NCBI GenBank assembly: GCA_900555425.1
Contig: UNSM01000006.1
Location: 1-19,716 of the forward strand
DNA: 19,716 bases
DNA from: Candidatus Saccharimonadota bacterium
GTDB lineage: Bacteria > Patescibacteriota > Saccharimonadia > Saccharimonadales > Saccharimonadaceae
Reading direction: 5' to 3'
The position numbers were made by a program, and so were the translations under genes. The number at the start of each line of letters is the position of its first letter. Positions within the stretch are counted from its first letter, which is position 1. The notes under the pieces are model-generated. The model had not been told where the DNA came from and ran no database searches. It saw only the letters and a program-made list of their open reading frames with translations. Below, piece after piece: positions 1 to 5,478 of the stretch.

Positions 1-333
1 GAATAATATGTTGGCGTCAAGATCTAAGGACGAGCTTTTGTCATCTATATAGAGCATGGATTCTGTCAGACGTAGATAGAAATTAGGATCGACGTTGCAG
101 ATTTCATTATTGAATAGTTGTTGCAATAATGTAATACGCCGCTTTCTTCTGGCGAGCCTTCTACGTGATGAGCGGAATGAGCGTCTTAGCTCAGCCTTTT
201 GGGCTTCATTAAATAAATTTGCTCCCCACATGTTCTGATGTTTATGTCTGCGCAGACTGAAATCTTCGTTGATGACTGCCCATCCTACGCTACCTGTGCC
301 GATGTCTAGACCTATAGAATATGATTGTTTCAT
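1..333 (-). CDS. cas9: Cas9 endonuclease, N-terminal part (runs off the left edge)
   Basis: CRISPR-Cas type II effector: an RNA-guided DNA endonuclease that uses a crRNA:tracrRNA duplex. Only 111 N-terminal codons are inside the window. Residues 5-20 (YSIGLDIGTGSVGWAV) are the RuvC-I motif with the catalytic Asp (D10). Residues of about 50-75 are an arginine-rich bridge helix (ELRRSFRSSRRRLARRKRR), followed by LLQQLF and a VDPNFYLRLTES segment as in the start of the recognition lobe. The ATG at 333-331 is preceded by AAGGA about 8-10 nt upstream and by a promoter at 388-360. RuvC, HNH and PAM-interacting regions, cas1/cas2 and the array must lie to the left if present. Subtype (II-A versus II-C) cannot be fixed from this fragment; the N-terminus and the tracrRNA look somewhat II-A-like. 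No frameshift is visible in the portion seen. Confidence 0.95.
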   Translation of the reverse strand, partial: MKQSYSIGLDIGTGSVGWAVINEDFSLRRHKHQNMWGANLFNEAQKAELRRSFRSSRRRLARRKRRITLLQQLFNNEICNVDPNFYLRLTESMLYIDDKSSSLDLDANILF

Positions 334-359
334 TATGATATCCTTGTTTAATTATTCTC

Positions 360-388
360 AGTATATCGTTTACTTTTGGGGTTTACAA
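360..388 (-). promoter_or_regulatory. cas9 promoter
   Basis: On the minus strand TTGTAA (388-383), a 17-nt spacer and TATACT (365-360) give a good sigma-70-type promoter. Predicted start is near 353, leaving a roughly 20-nt leader with an AAGGA Shine-Dalgarno before the cas9 ATG. Its -35 overlaps the -35 of the divergent tracrRNA promoter. Confidence 0.7.
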
Positions 389-410
389 TATTGCTTTAGT
401 TGTATATACT
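382..410 (+). promoter_or_regulatory. tracrRNA promoter
   Basis: TTTACA (382-387), exactly 17 nt, TATACT (405-410). The predicted start at about 417 coincides with the first base of the GTACCG-TTT-CGGTAC hairpin and lies 5 nt before the inferred anti-repeat. Confidence 0.75.
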
Positions 411-416
411 TCTACT

Positions 417-512
417 GTACCGTTTCGGTACTTCAATATAACACTACAGGTTAAAATAAAGCATTAGCTAAAATGTTTCTGCAAAAGATTCAGGCGGTAG
501 GCCTGTTTTTTT
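417..512 (+). ncRNA. tracrRNA of the type II CRISPR-Cas system
   Basis: A trans-activating CRISPR RNA pairs with the repeat part of pre-crRNA and is bound by Cas9. From the predicted start (417) to the end of the T-tract (512) it is about 96 nt. Positions 422-457 form the inferred anti-repeat; its reverse complement is exactly 36 nt, begins ATTTTA and ends CCGAAAC, which are the ends expected of a type II repeat. The junction GGTTAAAATAAAGC (449-462) closely resembles AAGTTAAAATAAGGC of the Streptococcus pyogenes tracrRNA. AGC-ATTA-GCT (460-469) can form a nexus-like hairpin, and 491-512 is an intrinsic terminator. It sits upstream of and divergent from cas9, a common tracrRNA position. The array is outside the window, so pairing to a real repeat is unverified. 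Confidence 0.85.
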
Positions 513-654
513 GACCCATCAGAAAGTAACCGTTAAGTCCGCCGTCATCTCCAGTAACATTTAGTAGGGCTTGAGCTTCTGCTCGTTTGGTCGCTGACGG
601 GTGGTTGTTTGCGTGATATTGAAGGTATTGACGATATGATTCATTTCCTTGCAT
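490..654 (-). CDS. Small protein of unknown function (54 aa) upstream of cas9
   Basis: A 54-codon ORF starting MQGNESYRQYLQYHANNHP and ending GQKNRPTA, preceded by AAAAAAGGAGTG, a strong Shine-Dalgarno 8-9 nt before the ATG at 654-652. It is hydrophilic, with Tyr/Gln/Asn/His at the start and a helix-like middle (KRAEAQALLN). I do not recognise a family; the YRQYLQYHANNHP pattern is only loosely like YbdD/YjiX small proteins. Its 3' end overlaps the tracrRNA terminator on the other strand. The Shine-Dalgarno lies in the 3' arm of an 8-bp inverted repeat (661-689), so translation or read-through may be controlled there. It could be a CRISPR-associated small protein, an anti-CRISPR, or unrelated; the sequence does not decide. 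Confidence 0.55.
   Translation of the reverse strand: MQGNESYRQYLQYHANNHPSATKRAEAQALLNVTGDDGGLNGYFLMGQKNRPTA
491..512 (+). terminator. Intrinsic terminator of the tracrRNA
   Basis: CAGGC (491-495), loop GGTAG, GCCTG (501-505), then seven T (506-512). Confidence 0.85.
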
Positions 655-660
655 AAGAAA

Positions 661-689
661 AACACTCCTTTTTTGTAACTTGGAGTGTT
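661..689 (-). promoter_or_regulatory. Hairpin enclosing the ribosome binding site of the 54-aa ORF
   Basis: On the minus strand AACACTCC (689-682) and GGAGTGTT (668-661) form an 8-bp stem with a 13-nt A-rich loop, followed by more T residues. The stem contains the GGAG of the Shine-Dalgarno. It could hide the RBS or act as a weak terminator/attenuator. Confidence 0.5.
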
Positions 690-690
690 A

Positions 691-719
691 TTGACAAATC
701 TGATGATTTCAGTTATACT
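691..719 (+). promoter_or_regulatory. Promoter of the CAP-domain protein (leaderless)
   Basis: TTGACA (691-696), 17-nt spacer, TATACT (714-719). The start codon GTG at 726 falls on the expected transcription start, so the mRNA would have no leader. Confidence 0.8.
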
Positions 720-725
720 GTCGGC

Positions 726-1289
726 GTGAAAAAGACTAAATTTATTCTTGTCATTTTTGTTAGCATCGCAGTAGTCGTTGGCGCAGTTGCTACCTATTTA
801 TTTGTTGCTCAACGTAATGCAGATATAATAAAGACAACCCCTGTCGTAGAATCGCCTTCGTTTCAAAATCCCAACAAATTATCTAATAGCAAAAAGATAG
901 AACCGCCGACAGAGCTGTCAATACTGAACGCTGTCAATACTGAACGAGCCAAAGTCGGCGTTGCACCATTAAAGCTGCACCCGAACTTATCTAAGACCGC
1001 TCAAATGAAAGCCGACGACATGATAGCTAGGAATTATCGCGGACACTACATGCCAGACACGAACCAACCGCTTACAGAAGAAATGAGGAGACTTCAAGTT
1101 GCCGCTTGCACAAACGCCAGCGAAAACTTGACTTGGAACGATAGCGGAACAGATACAAAGCAATCTATAGATTGGTGGCTTAGTTCACCGCCGCACAAAG
1201 CTGCCATGCTCGACCCCAAGTACACCTATACTGGTATTGGCGTCGGGGACGGCAAAGTCGTTGTACAGCATTTTTGTGTAGCACGCTAG
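726..1289 (+). CDS. CAP-domain (SCP/YkwD-like) membrane-anchored surface protein
   Basis: 187 aa with a GTG start. An N-terminal hydrophobic segment (about 6-27) gives an uncleaved anchor or signal peptide, then a polar linker (30-62) and a CAP/SCP domain (about 65-186, PF00188 type). Visible family marks are LNAVNTERAKVG (68-79), GHYMP with His107, ASENLTW with Glu133, SPPHKAAMLDPKYTYTGIGVG with His157, and a C-terminal VVQHFCVAR. Cys128 and Cys184 could form a disulfide, suiting an extracytoplasmic domain. Bacterial CAP proteins are secreted or envelope proteins of mostly unknown biochemical role; for an episymbiont a host-surface role is possible but is inference. The gene has its own consensus promoter and no Shine-Dalgarno. 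Its TAG overlaps the TAG of the convergent next gene in the tetranucleotide CTAG (1286-1289). Confidence 0.88.
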   Translation: MKKTKFILVIFVSIAVVVGAVATYLFVAQRNADIIKTTPVVESPSFQNPNKLSNSKKIEPPTELSILNAVNTERAKVGVAPLKLHPNLSKTAQMKADDMIARNYRGHYMPDTNQPLTEEMRRLQVAACTNASENLTWNDSGTDTKQSIDWWLSSPPHKAAMLDPKYTYTGIGVGDGKVVVQHFCVAR

Positions 1290-1777
1290 AATAACGCTAT
1301 ATACAAAAGAAATATAGACACTACAATAATACCAATAAGGGACAGGACCATCCCATAGGTATATTGCGTAAAATAGCGAATGGTAAATTCTATCCATCCC
1401 CCGTTACCAGTTGCATCCTCCGCTAAGTATCCATACTTTTTGAGCCTATAAAATGCTTTTTCTGGTGCCGAATAGCTACGTCCAAGTATATATATTACTG
1501 TAGCAATAACTAAAGTAAATGGAACAGTAACAAGCTCCGTTGGAATACTACTTATACATTTTTGACCAAGCAAAATGAATGCCGGTATGGAAAAGGTACT
1601 AGCAGCCAACTGACGCAGAGCGCTCCATGAAAACATCCTTATAGCAACATCGTTATCGTCAACTCCATATGGCGATGCCAGCGTATATAGCCACATTATT
1701 TGTTTCCAGGTTATGACTGAATATACAGAAATAAATACAGCGGTGCCATAGAAAAGCCATACGTGCCAATCACTCAT
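1286..1777 (-). CDS. Hypothetical integral membrane protein
   Basis: 163 aa, no family recognised. Hydrophobic segments at about 7-24 (LFYGTAVFISVYSVITW), 57-70, 80-98 (VPFTLVIATVIYILG) and 138-162 (YGMVLSLIGIIVVSIFLLYIALF) suggest three or four membrane helices. A basic loop (about 99-120) includes RLKKYGYLAED. It begins 20 nt after hicA on the same strand, so it is probably the third gene of the hicBA transcript. Whether it takes part in the toxin-antitoxin function is unknown. Confidence 0.65.
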   Translation of the reverse strand: MSDWHVWLFYGTAVFISVYSVITWKQIMWLYTLASPYGVDDNDVAIRMFSWSALRQLAASTFSIPAFILLGQKCISSIPTELVTVPFTLVIATVIYILGRSYSAPEKAFYRLKKYGYLAEDATGNGGWIEFTIRYFTQYTYGMVLSLIGIIVVSIFLLYIALF

Positions 1778-1797
1778 ACAGCCACTCGCTCATTCCA

Positions 1798-2031
1798 TCA
1801 AAACAGTTTTTTAAGCTCTTTTGCTGGTATCTTACATTCATCTCTTAAATACTCACAAATCTGCTTTGACGTTCCAGAGGATAGTACGTGGTGTCTTGGC
1901 ACGATGATAATCTTATTGTCTGATTCTCTGACATACTTACCGTGCTTTGACCCCAGTTTGCTAATAAACCCGTAACATATCAGCAATGCGATAAGTTTCT
2001 TTGTTCTGATTGAGCGATAAAACTCAGACAT
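1798..2031 (-). CDS. hicA: HicA-family mRNA interferase toxin
   Basis: 77 aa, the usual HicA length. HicA is a double-stranded-RNA-binding-fold ribonuclease that cleaves mRNA and is neutralised by HicB. Motifs: KKLIALLICYGF (11-22), then GSKHGKY (27-33) with the presumed catalytic His30, IIIVPRHH (41-48), and SSGTSKQICEYL (51-62), matching the GSH...VPxH...GTxxxI pattern. The ATG directly follows the hicB stop (2034-2032) with no gap and no clear Shine-Dalgarno, so translation is probably coupled to hicB. Antitoxin-first order is one of the two known arrangements. The family call rests on motif pattern only. Confidence 0.8.
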   Translation of the reverse strand: MSEFYRSIRTKKLIALLICYGFISKLGSKHGKYVRESDNKIIIVPRHHVLSSGTSKQICEYLRDECKIPAKELKKLF

Positions 2032-2385
2032 CTATTTTGCCAATACAAGCTGTTTACTTTTGATTAGCTGATTTGCGTAGTCTATGTCTTCTGGCAATAG
2101 TCTCGGCATACTTGGCTTAATTCGTTCTGGTATATCCAAGTAGGTAAGTAGTAGGTCATTTACATTTTCGACAAGTCTTGCCGCATCACGACTTTCTGTA
2201 ATGAGCAGCGCGGTGACCTTTTTCCTGTCAAGGCTAGTGATAGTTGCAGTATAGAACTTCGTCTTTTTATCATAGGAAGTCTTAACATAAATACTCCCTG
2301 GCATTTTATGCTGATATGCAGCGACTTCTTCAATAGATGGAATATCAAACATTCGCCTAATGTGGTGGTAAAGACGGTTAATCAT
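2032..2385 (-). CDS. hicB: HicB-like antitoxin
   Basis: 117 aa from the ATG at 2385. It precedes and abuts hicA. The central part (about 28-80) has the beta-rich look of a HicB partial RNase H fold (GSIYVKTSYDKKTKFYTATI, then ITESRDAARLVENVNDLLLTYLD, equivalent to the TxGdTxEEAxxnaxeal region). The C-terminal part (MPRLLPEDIDYANQLI) could be a DNA- or toxin-binding tail. Similarity to HicB is weak; position and HicA pairing carry the call. The open frame extends 9 codons upstream, but a promoter -10 (2397-2392) lies inside that extension and predicts transcription to start on the 2385 ATG. Confidence 0.65.
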   Translation of the reverse strand: MINRLYHHIRRMFDIPSIEEVAAYQHKMPGSIYVKTSYDKKTKFYTATITSLDRKKVTALLITESRDAARLVENVNDLLLTYLDIPERIKPSMPRLLPEDIDYANQLIKSKQLVLAK

Positions 2386-2391
2386 GATTAT

Positions 2392-2421
2392 AGTATACAC
2401 CACAAACCCCAAATCTCCAAA
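2392..2421 (-). promoter_or_regulatory. hicBA promoter (leaderless)
   Basis: TTTGGA (2421-2416), 18-nt spacer, TATACT (2397-2392); predicted start 2385, the first base of the ATG. HicB proteins often autorepress, but no clear palindrome is seen here. Confidence 0.55.
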
Positions 2422-2666
2422 TTGTAAAATATTATTAAATTGAGTAGGAATTATTGCCTATTGTCTGTCTTCTAAGAAATATTTTCGCTTGCGTATTTAC
2501 AGAATATTGATAGTGTATCTAAATGCTAACTTGTAGTCACGCGCTCTTTCGGACGGTATACTTTTGATCATTGCGACTAATCATAGGATCTGTTTTTTCT
2601 TGGGTGTTAGCGCTTAATCATTTGCCTAGTCTTAAGATCTCTATGCCGACTATAATACGCTCCTGG
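2422..2666. other. Gene-free stretch
   Basis: No convincing ORF, tRNA or repeat was found. A TATAAT occurs at 2651-2656 on the plus strand but without a good -35. The stretch separates the accessory left flank from the polyamine operon. Confidence 0.5.
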
Positions 2667-2695
2667 TTTATTAATCATTGATTGTTTGCTATAGT
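2667..2695 (+). promoter_or_regulatory. Candidate promoter of the tandem-hairpin RNA
   Basis: TTTATT (2667-2672), 17 nt, TATAGT (2690-2695). The block TGTTTGCTATA (2683-2693) is identical to that at the -10 of the 310-nt RNA (13462-13472). Predicted start is about 2702, just before hairpin 1. Confidence 0.45.
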
Positions 2696-2701
2696 GGAGT
2701 C

Positions 2702-2797
2702 ATTAATATCCCCTCCCTTTAAGAGGTTCATCCTCTGAGGGGATGTTTCCAGAAGAATCCCCACTTAAATCCCGGTAATGGGATTCGGGGATTTTTT
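2702..2797 (+). ncRNA. Small structured RNA or leader with two hairpins and a terminator, upstream of speD
   Basis: Hairpin 1: ATCCCCTC (2708-2715) with GAGGGGAT (2737-2744), inner stem AGAGG/CCTCT (2722-2726/2732-2736). Hairpin 2: AATCCCC (2756-2762) with GGGGATT (2787-2793), inner AATCCC/GGGATT (2768-2773/2780-2785), ending in six T (2792-2797). The four outer arms are all ATCCCC/GGGGAT, so arm 2 can also pair with arm 3 (GGGGAT 2739-2744 with ATCCCC 2757-2762), the topology of an attenuator. It may be a standalone RNA of about 96 nt, since speD seems to have its own promoter at 2890, or a leader controlling read-through into speD. No known riboswitch class is recognised. Confidence 0.55.
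2756..2797 (+). terminator. Intrinsic terminator
   Basis: Nested stem AATCCCC/GGGGATT (2756-2762/2787-2793) with inner AATCCC/GGGATT, followed by a T-tract to 2797. Confidence 0.8.
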
Positions 2798-2886
2798 CTG
2801 TATTATTTGGTTATAATTCCTCAACAATCTAAATACCGATATTCCCTAAGACCCGCGTTTCACCTTTATTCCTGACACCCTAGTGG

Positions 2887-2895
2887 TGATATAAT
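2887..2895 (+). promoter_or_regulatory. speD extended -10 promoter
   Basis: TGATATAAT (2887-2895) is an extended -10 element. The expected start (about 2902) is three bases before the speD ATG. A second TATAAT (2899-2904) abuts the ATG. Confidence 0.55.
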
Positions 2896-2904
2896 TACTA
2901 TAAT

Positions 2905-3249
2905 ATGCATGCCGCGGTCCAATCTATAACCATAAAAGTGAGCGAAGTTGATTCTGCTTTGCTTAATGACGCGGATGAGCTGCAGAAAATGTTAAGAAAT
3001 GTTACGGAATTGGCGGGCTTGCATTCTTTGGAATCAGTAACGCATCAATTTTCCCCGCAAGGAATCAGCGCTGCCCTGCTTTTGTCGGAGTCGCACATCG
3101 CGATTCATACGTGGCCGGAAAGCGGCGTGGCGTATATAGCGATGACAACTTGTAAAATGCTTGATGATGATAAATTGCAACAAATAAAAGAGTTGATTGC
3201 ACAGTTGTTGGACGCGGAAAACATAATTGTGAAAGAGATAATATTGTAA
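2905..3249 (+). CDS. speD: S-adenosylmethionine decarboxylase proenzyme
   Basis: Pyruvoyl enzyme that decarboxylates S-adenosylmethionine to give the aminopropyl donor for spermidine synthesis. At 114 aa it is the short class 1B form. The self-processing and active-site block SESHIAIHTWPE is at 61-72, so cleavage is predicted between Glu62 and Ser63, with His68 and Cys83 (TTC, 81-83) as the other conserved residues; these match the numbering I recall for the Thermotoga maritima enzyme. It is first in an operon with DUF4178 and the spermidine-synthase-like gene; the next ATG is 1 nt past its stop. An alternative is that, with its neighbours, it serves a peptide or lipid modification rather than free polyamine synthesis. 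Confidence 0.93.
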   Translation: MHAAVQSITIKVSEVDSALLNDADELQKMLRNVTELAGLHSLESVTHQFSPQGISAALLLSESHIAIHTWPESGVAYIAMTTCKMLDDDKLQQIKELIAQLLDAENIIVKEIIL

Positions 3250-3250
3250 T

Positions 3251-3937
3251 ATGAAACGAACCAAGGCGCGACTTAAAATTAACCAGATATTGACTGGAAA
3301 GAAAACTAATTTACGGGTTGTTGGCTGTTTGCTTTTTCGCGAATGGGATAAGAAAGACAAGCGATTTTACTACTGGGAAGAGTGGGAGATTACAGGGCTG
3401 GCTGATTATGATAGCTGGGTGGAATATGATCACAGCGATCAAACCGTTTCTCTGTACGAGCCAATTCGTTTTACTCAGGCAATTGATCCAACACAATTGA
3501 AAAAAGGTCAATCATTCACCGTTTCCGAGCAGGATGGCAAGGATCACGTTGTGGTGGTTGATGAGGTTGGAATTGGTGAAATTATGAACATCAAGGGCAA
3601 AAACACATATCAAGTTTTCCCGAAAGAACTGATGGCGTATGCTACTTTGAGGGATACTGGCGCGCCGAAAAACCGTCAGCTGATAACAATTGAGAAGTAT
3701 AACAATCGCGAATATGATGCCTACCGTAAGATTCAATTAAGCGACAAAGAACAGAAGGAAATGTTCGGCAGAACCATTAAGCCGATTGACTGGACGACGA
3801 TTATATTTATTGTCATATTTATCGCTATTATTTTGTTTGCATTCATCTTTGACAACAATTCCGACAATAGTAATGGCGGAGGTCACGGCGGATCGCGCGG
3901 TGTTTACGGCGGCAGTAGCGGCGGTCTTGGTAAATAA
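3251..3937 (+). CDS. DUF4178-domain membrane protein
   Basis: 228 aa. Residues of about 20-165 look like a DUF4178 beta-rich domain, marked by RFYYWEEWEITG (38-49), SWVEY and SLYEPI repeats. One transmembrane helix (181-200, WTTIIFIVIFIAIILFAFIF) is followed by an Asn/Ser/Gly-rich tail (201-228). DUF4178 proteins recur beside speD and spermidine-synthase-like genes in many bacteria, and this operon repeats that association; their biochemical role is unknown. The ATG lies 1 nt after the speD stop with little Shine-Dalgarno, suggesting translational coupling. The Gly-rich tail resembles tails of envelope proteins of unknown role. Confidence 0.8.
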   Translation: MKRTKARLKINQILTGKKTNLRVVGCLLFREWDKKDKRFYYWEEWEITGLADYDSWVEYDHSDQTVSLYEPIRFTQAIDPTQLKKGQSFTVSEQDGKDHVVVVDEVGIGEIMNIKGKNTYQVFPKELMAYATLRDTGAPKNRQLITIEKYNNREYDAYRKIQLSDKEQKEMFGRTIKPIDWTTIIFIVIFIAIILFAFIFDNNSDNSNGGGHGGSRGVYGGSSGGLGK

Positions 3938-3948
3938 AAGGAGTTATA

Positions 3949-5475
3949 ATGTCACGATCAAGTACGAAAAAACGGGAGCAAGTTGCTTTATTTGCAGCGG
4001 CAATTTTGGTAGCAATTGGCGGAATTATTTACGAGCTGATTTTAGGCGCGGCTGCGTCATATCTGGTGGGCGATTCGATTTTGAGCTTTAGTCTGGCAAC
4101 TGGCGTGACGCTGTTCGGTATGGGAATTGGCTCACTGCTGGTCAATTACATCAAGCTTCATCCAGCGACCAGCTTCGCAACGAACGAAATTATTCTGGGG
4201 CTAATTGGTGGAAATTCGGTGATGCTGATGTATTTGGGATTCGTTTTTACGCGTTCGCATTGGCTAATTTTTGCTTTCATAAGTCTGGCAATTGGTATTT
4301 GTATCGGGCTGGAAATTCCGCTTTTAATGAAGATGTTTCAGGAGTTCGGGCGCAAGTCTTCGGTGAAACTATTTAGCAATATTTTAGCGCTCGATTATTT
4401 TGGGGCGTTAATTGCGTCGCTATTATTCCCGCTCGTTATGCTTCCGTATCTTGGCTTAATGCGTAGCGCGTATTTGGTGGCGGCTTTGAATATTGGCGTT
4501 GCGGTTCTGATTCTTAAGCAAATGAAGGCTTCGAAAATAGTGATGACAATTAGCGTTATTGCAACAATGTTACTTTTGGGGTTCTTTATTTATGCGACGG
4601 AAATTGAGCACGGAATTGACAAGCGAACGTATAAAGATCCTGTGATGTGGCAGCAGCAGACGCCGTATCAGAAAATTGTCCTGACTAGATATAAGAATGA
4701 CACCAGGCTGTTTTTAAACCGCAATTTACAGTTCTCTAGTCTTGACGAAGCGCGTTATCACGAAACATTGTCTACTTCCGCTCTGTCTTCAGTCGCCAAT
4801 CCGAAGCGCGTGCTGATTATGGGTGGCGGCGATGGCCTTCTGGCTCGGGACGTTTTGAAATATCCCAGCATTGAGCATATTACGTTGGTTGATATCGATG
4901 AGGTGATGACTAATCTGGCGAAAACTAATCATCTTCTCACTGATATAAATCAGCGTTCTCTGCATGATCCGCGCGTTTCCATTGTCAATCAAGACGCTTT
5001 CCAATTCGCCTTCTCTACCAAGGATAAATATGATGTCGTGCTGATTGATCTGGTGGATCCGTCGAATGAAAAATTAGCCAAGTTATATTCCGAACAATTA
5101 TATCGTCAAATCGGTAATATTTTAACGGAGCGTGGCGTTATGGTGACGCAAGCGACGTCTTCATTTTTCTCTCCACACGCTTTTTATATGGTGGCAAACA
5201 CCGTCAAATCATCTCATCCAGAGCGATATGTGACGGCGTTTTCGGTGAATGTGCCGTCATTTGGCGAGTGGGGTTTTGTGATGTCTGCGCCGCAAGCTGA
5301 GGTTGTGGCTAGTCAGCCATTACCGAAAAACCTACGATATCAAAACCAGAAATTGCTCACCTTCCTGACTAAACAAAACGCCATATCGGTGCCATCTGGA
5401 CCGACTTCTACGTTGGTTTCTCCGCGAATTACTGATGTTTACAATTCCGATATGCGCCAGTGGCGATACGAATAG
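3949..5475 (+). CDS. Membrane-anchored spermidine synthase-like protein
   Basis: 508 aa. The N-terminal part (about 12-215) holds six or seven transmembrane helices. The C-terminal part (about 235-500) is a spermidine/spermine-synthase Rossmann domain: substrate segment FLNRNLQFSSLDEARYHE (255-272), AdoMet-binding VLIMGGGDGLLARD (288-301), acidic LVDIDE (313-318), and DVVLIDLVDPSNEKL (362-376) with the expected catalytic Asp. In the known family the enzyme transfers an aminopropyl group from decarboxylated AdoMet to putrescine; the donor would come from SpeD two genes upstream. A strong AAAGGAG (3937-3943) precedes the ATG by 5 nt. It ends 3 nt from the convergent ATPase gene with no obvious terminator between. 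The membrane fusion hints at a substrate at or in the membrane. Confidence 0.88.
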   Translation: MSRSSTKKREQVALFAAAILVAIGGIIYELILGAAASYLVGDSILSFSLATGVTLFGMGIGSLLVNYIKLHPATSFATNEIILGLIGGNSVMLMYLGFVFTRSHWLIFAFISLAIGICIGLEIPLLMKMFQEFGRKSSVKLFSNILALDYFGALIASLLFPLVMLPYLGLMRSAYLVAALNIGVAVLILKQMKASKIVMTISVIATMLLLGFFIYATEIEHGIDKRTYKDPVMWQQQTPYQKIVLTRYKNDTRLFLNRNLQFSSLDEARYHETLSTSALSSVANPKRVLIMGGGDGLLARDVLKYPSIEHITLVDIDEVMTNLAKTNHLLTDINQRSLHDPRVSIVNQDAFQFAFSTKDKYDVVLIDLVDPSNEKLAKLYSEQLYRQIGNILTERGVMVTQATSSFFSPHAFYMVANTVKSSHPERYVTAFSVNVPSFGEWGFVMSAPQAEVVASQPLPKNLRYQNQKLLTFLTKQNAISVPSGPTSTLVSPRITDVYNSDMRQWRYE

Positions 5476-5478
5476 TTT

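Noticed and set aside
233..264. A second hammerhead-like pattern on the plus strand (CTGATG, then GTCTG/CAGAC hairpin, then TGAAA)
   Set aside because: A9 of the core is missing, no stem III partner or UH cleavage site can be found, and the bases lie within the conserved N-terminal part of cas9.
269..454. 61-codon plus-strand frame crossing the cas9 start and the tracrRNA
   Set aside because: No Shine-Dalgarno or family resemblance; the region is explained by cas9, the two promoters and the tracrRNA.
3786..4091. 101-codon plus-strand frame overlapping two genes
   Set aside because: It is an out-of-frame shadow of the DUF4178 and spermidine-synthase-like genes, which carry the recognisable domains.
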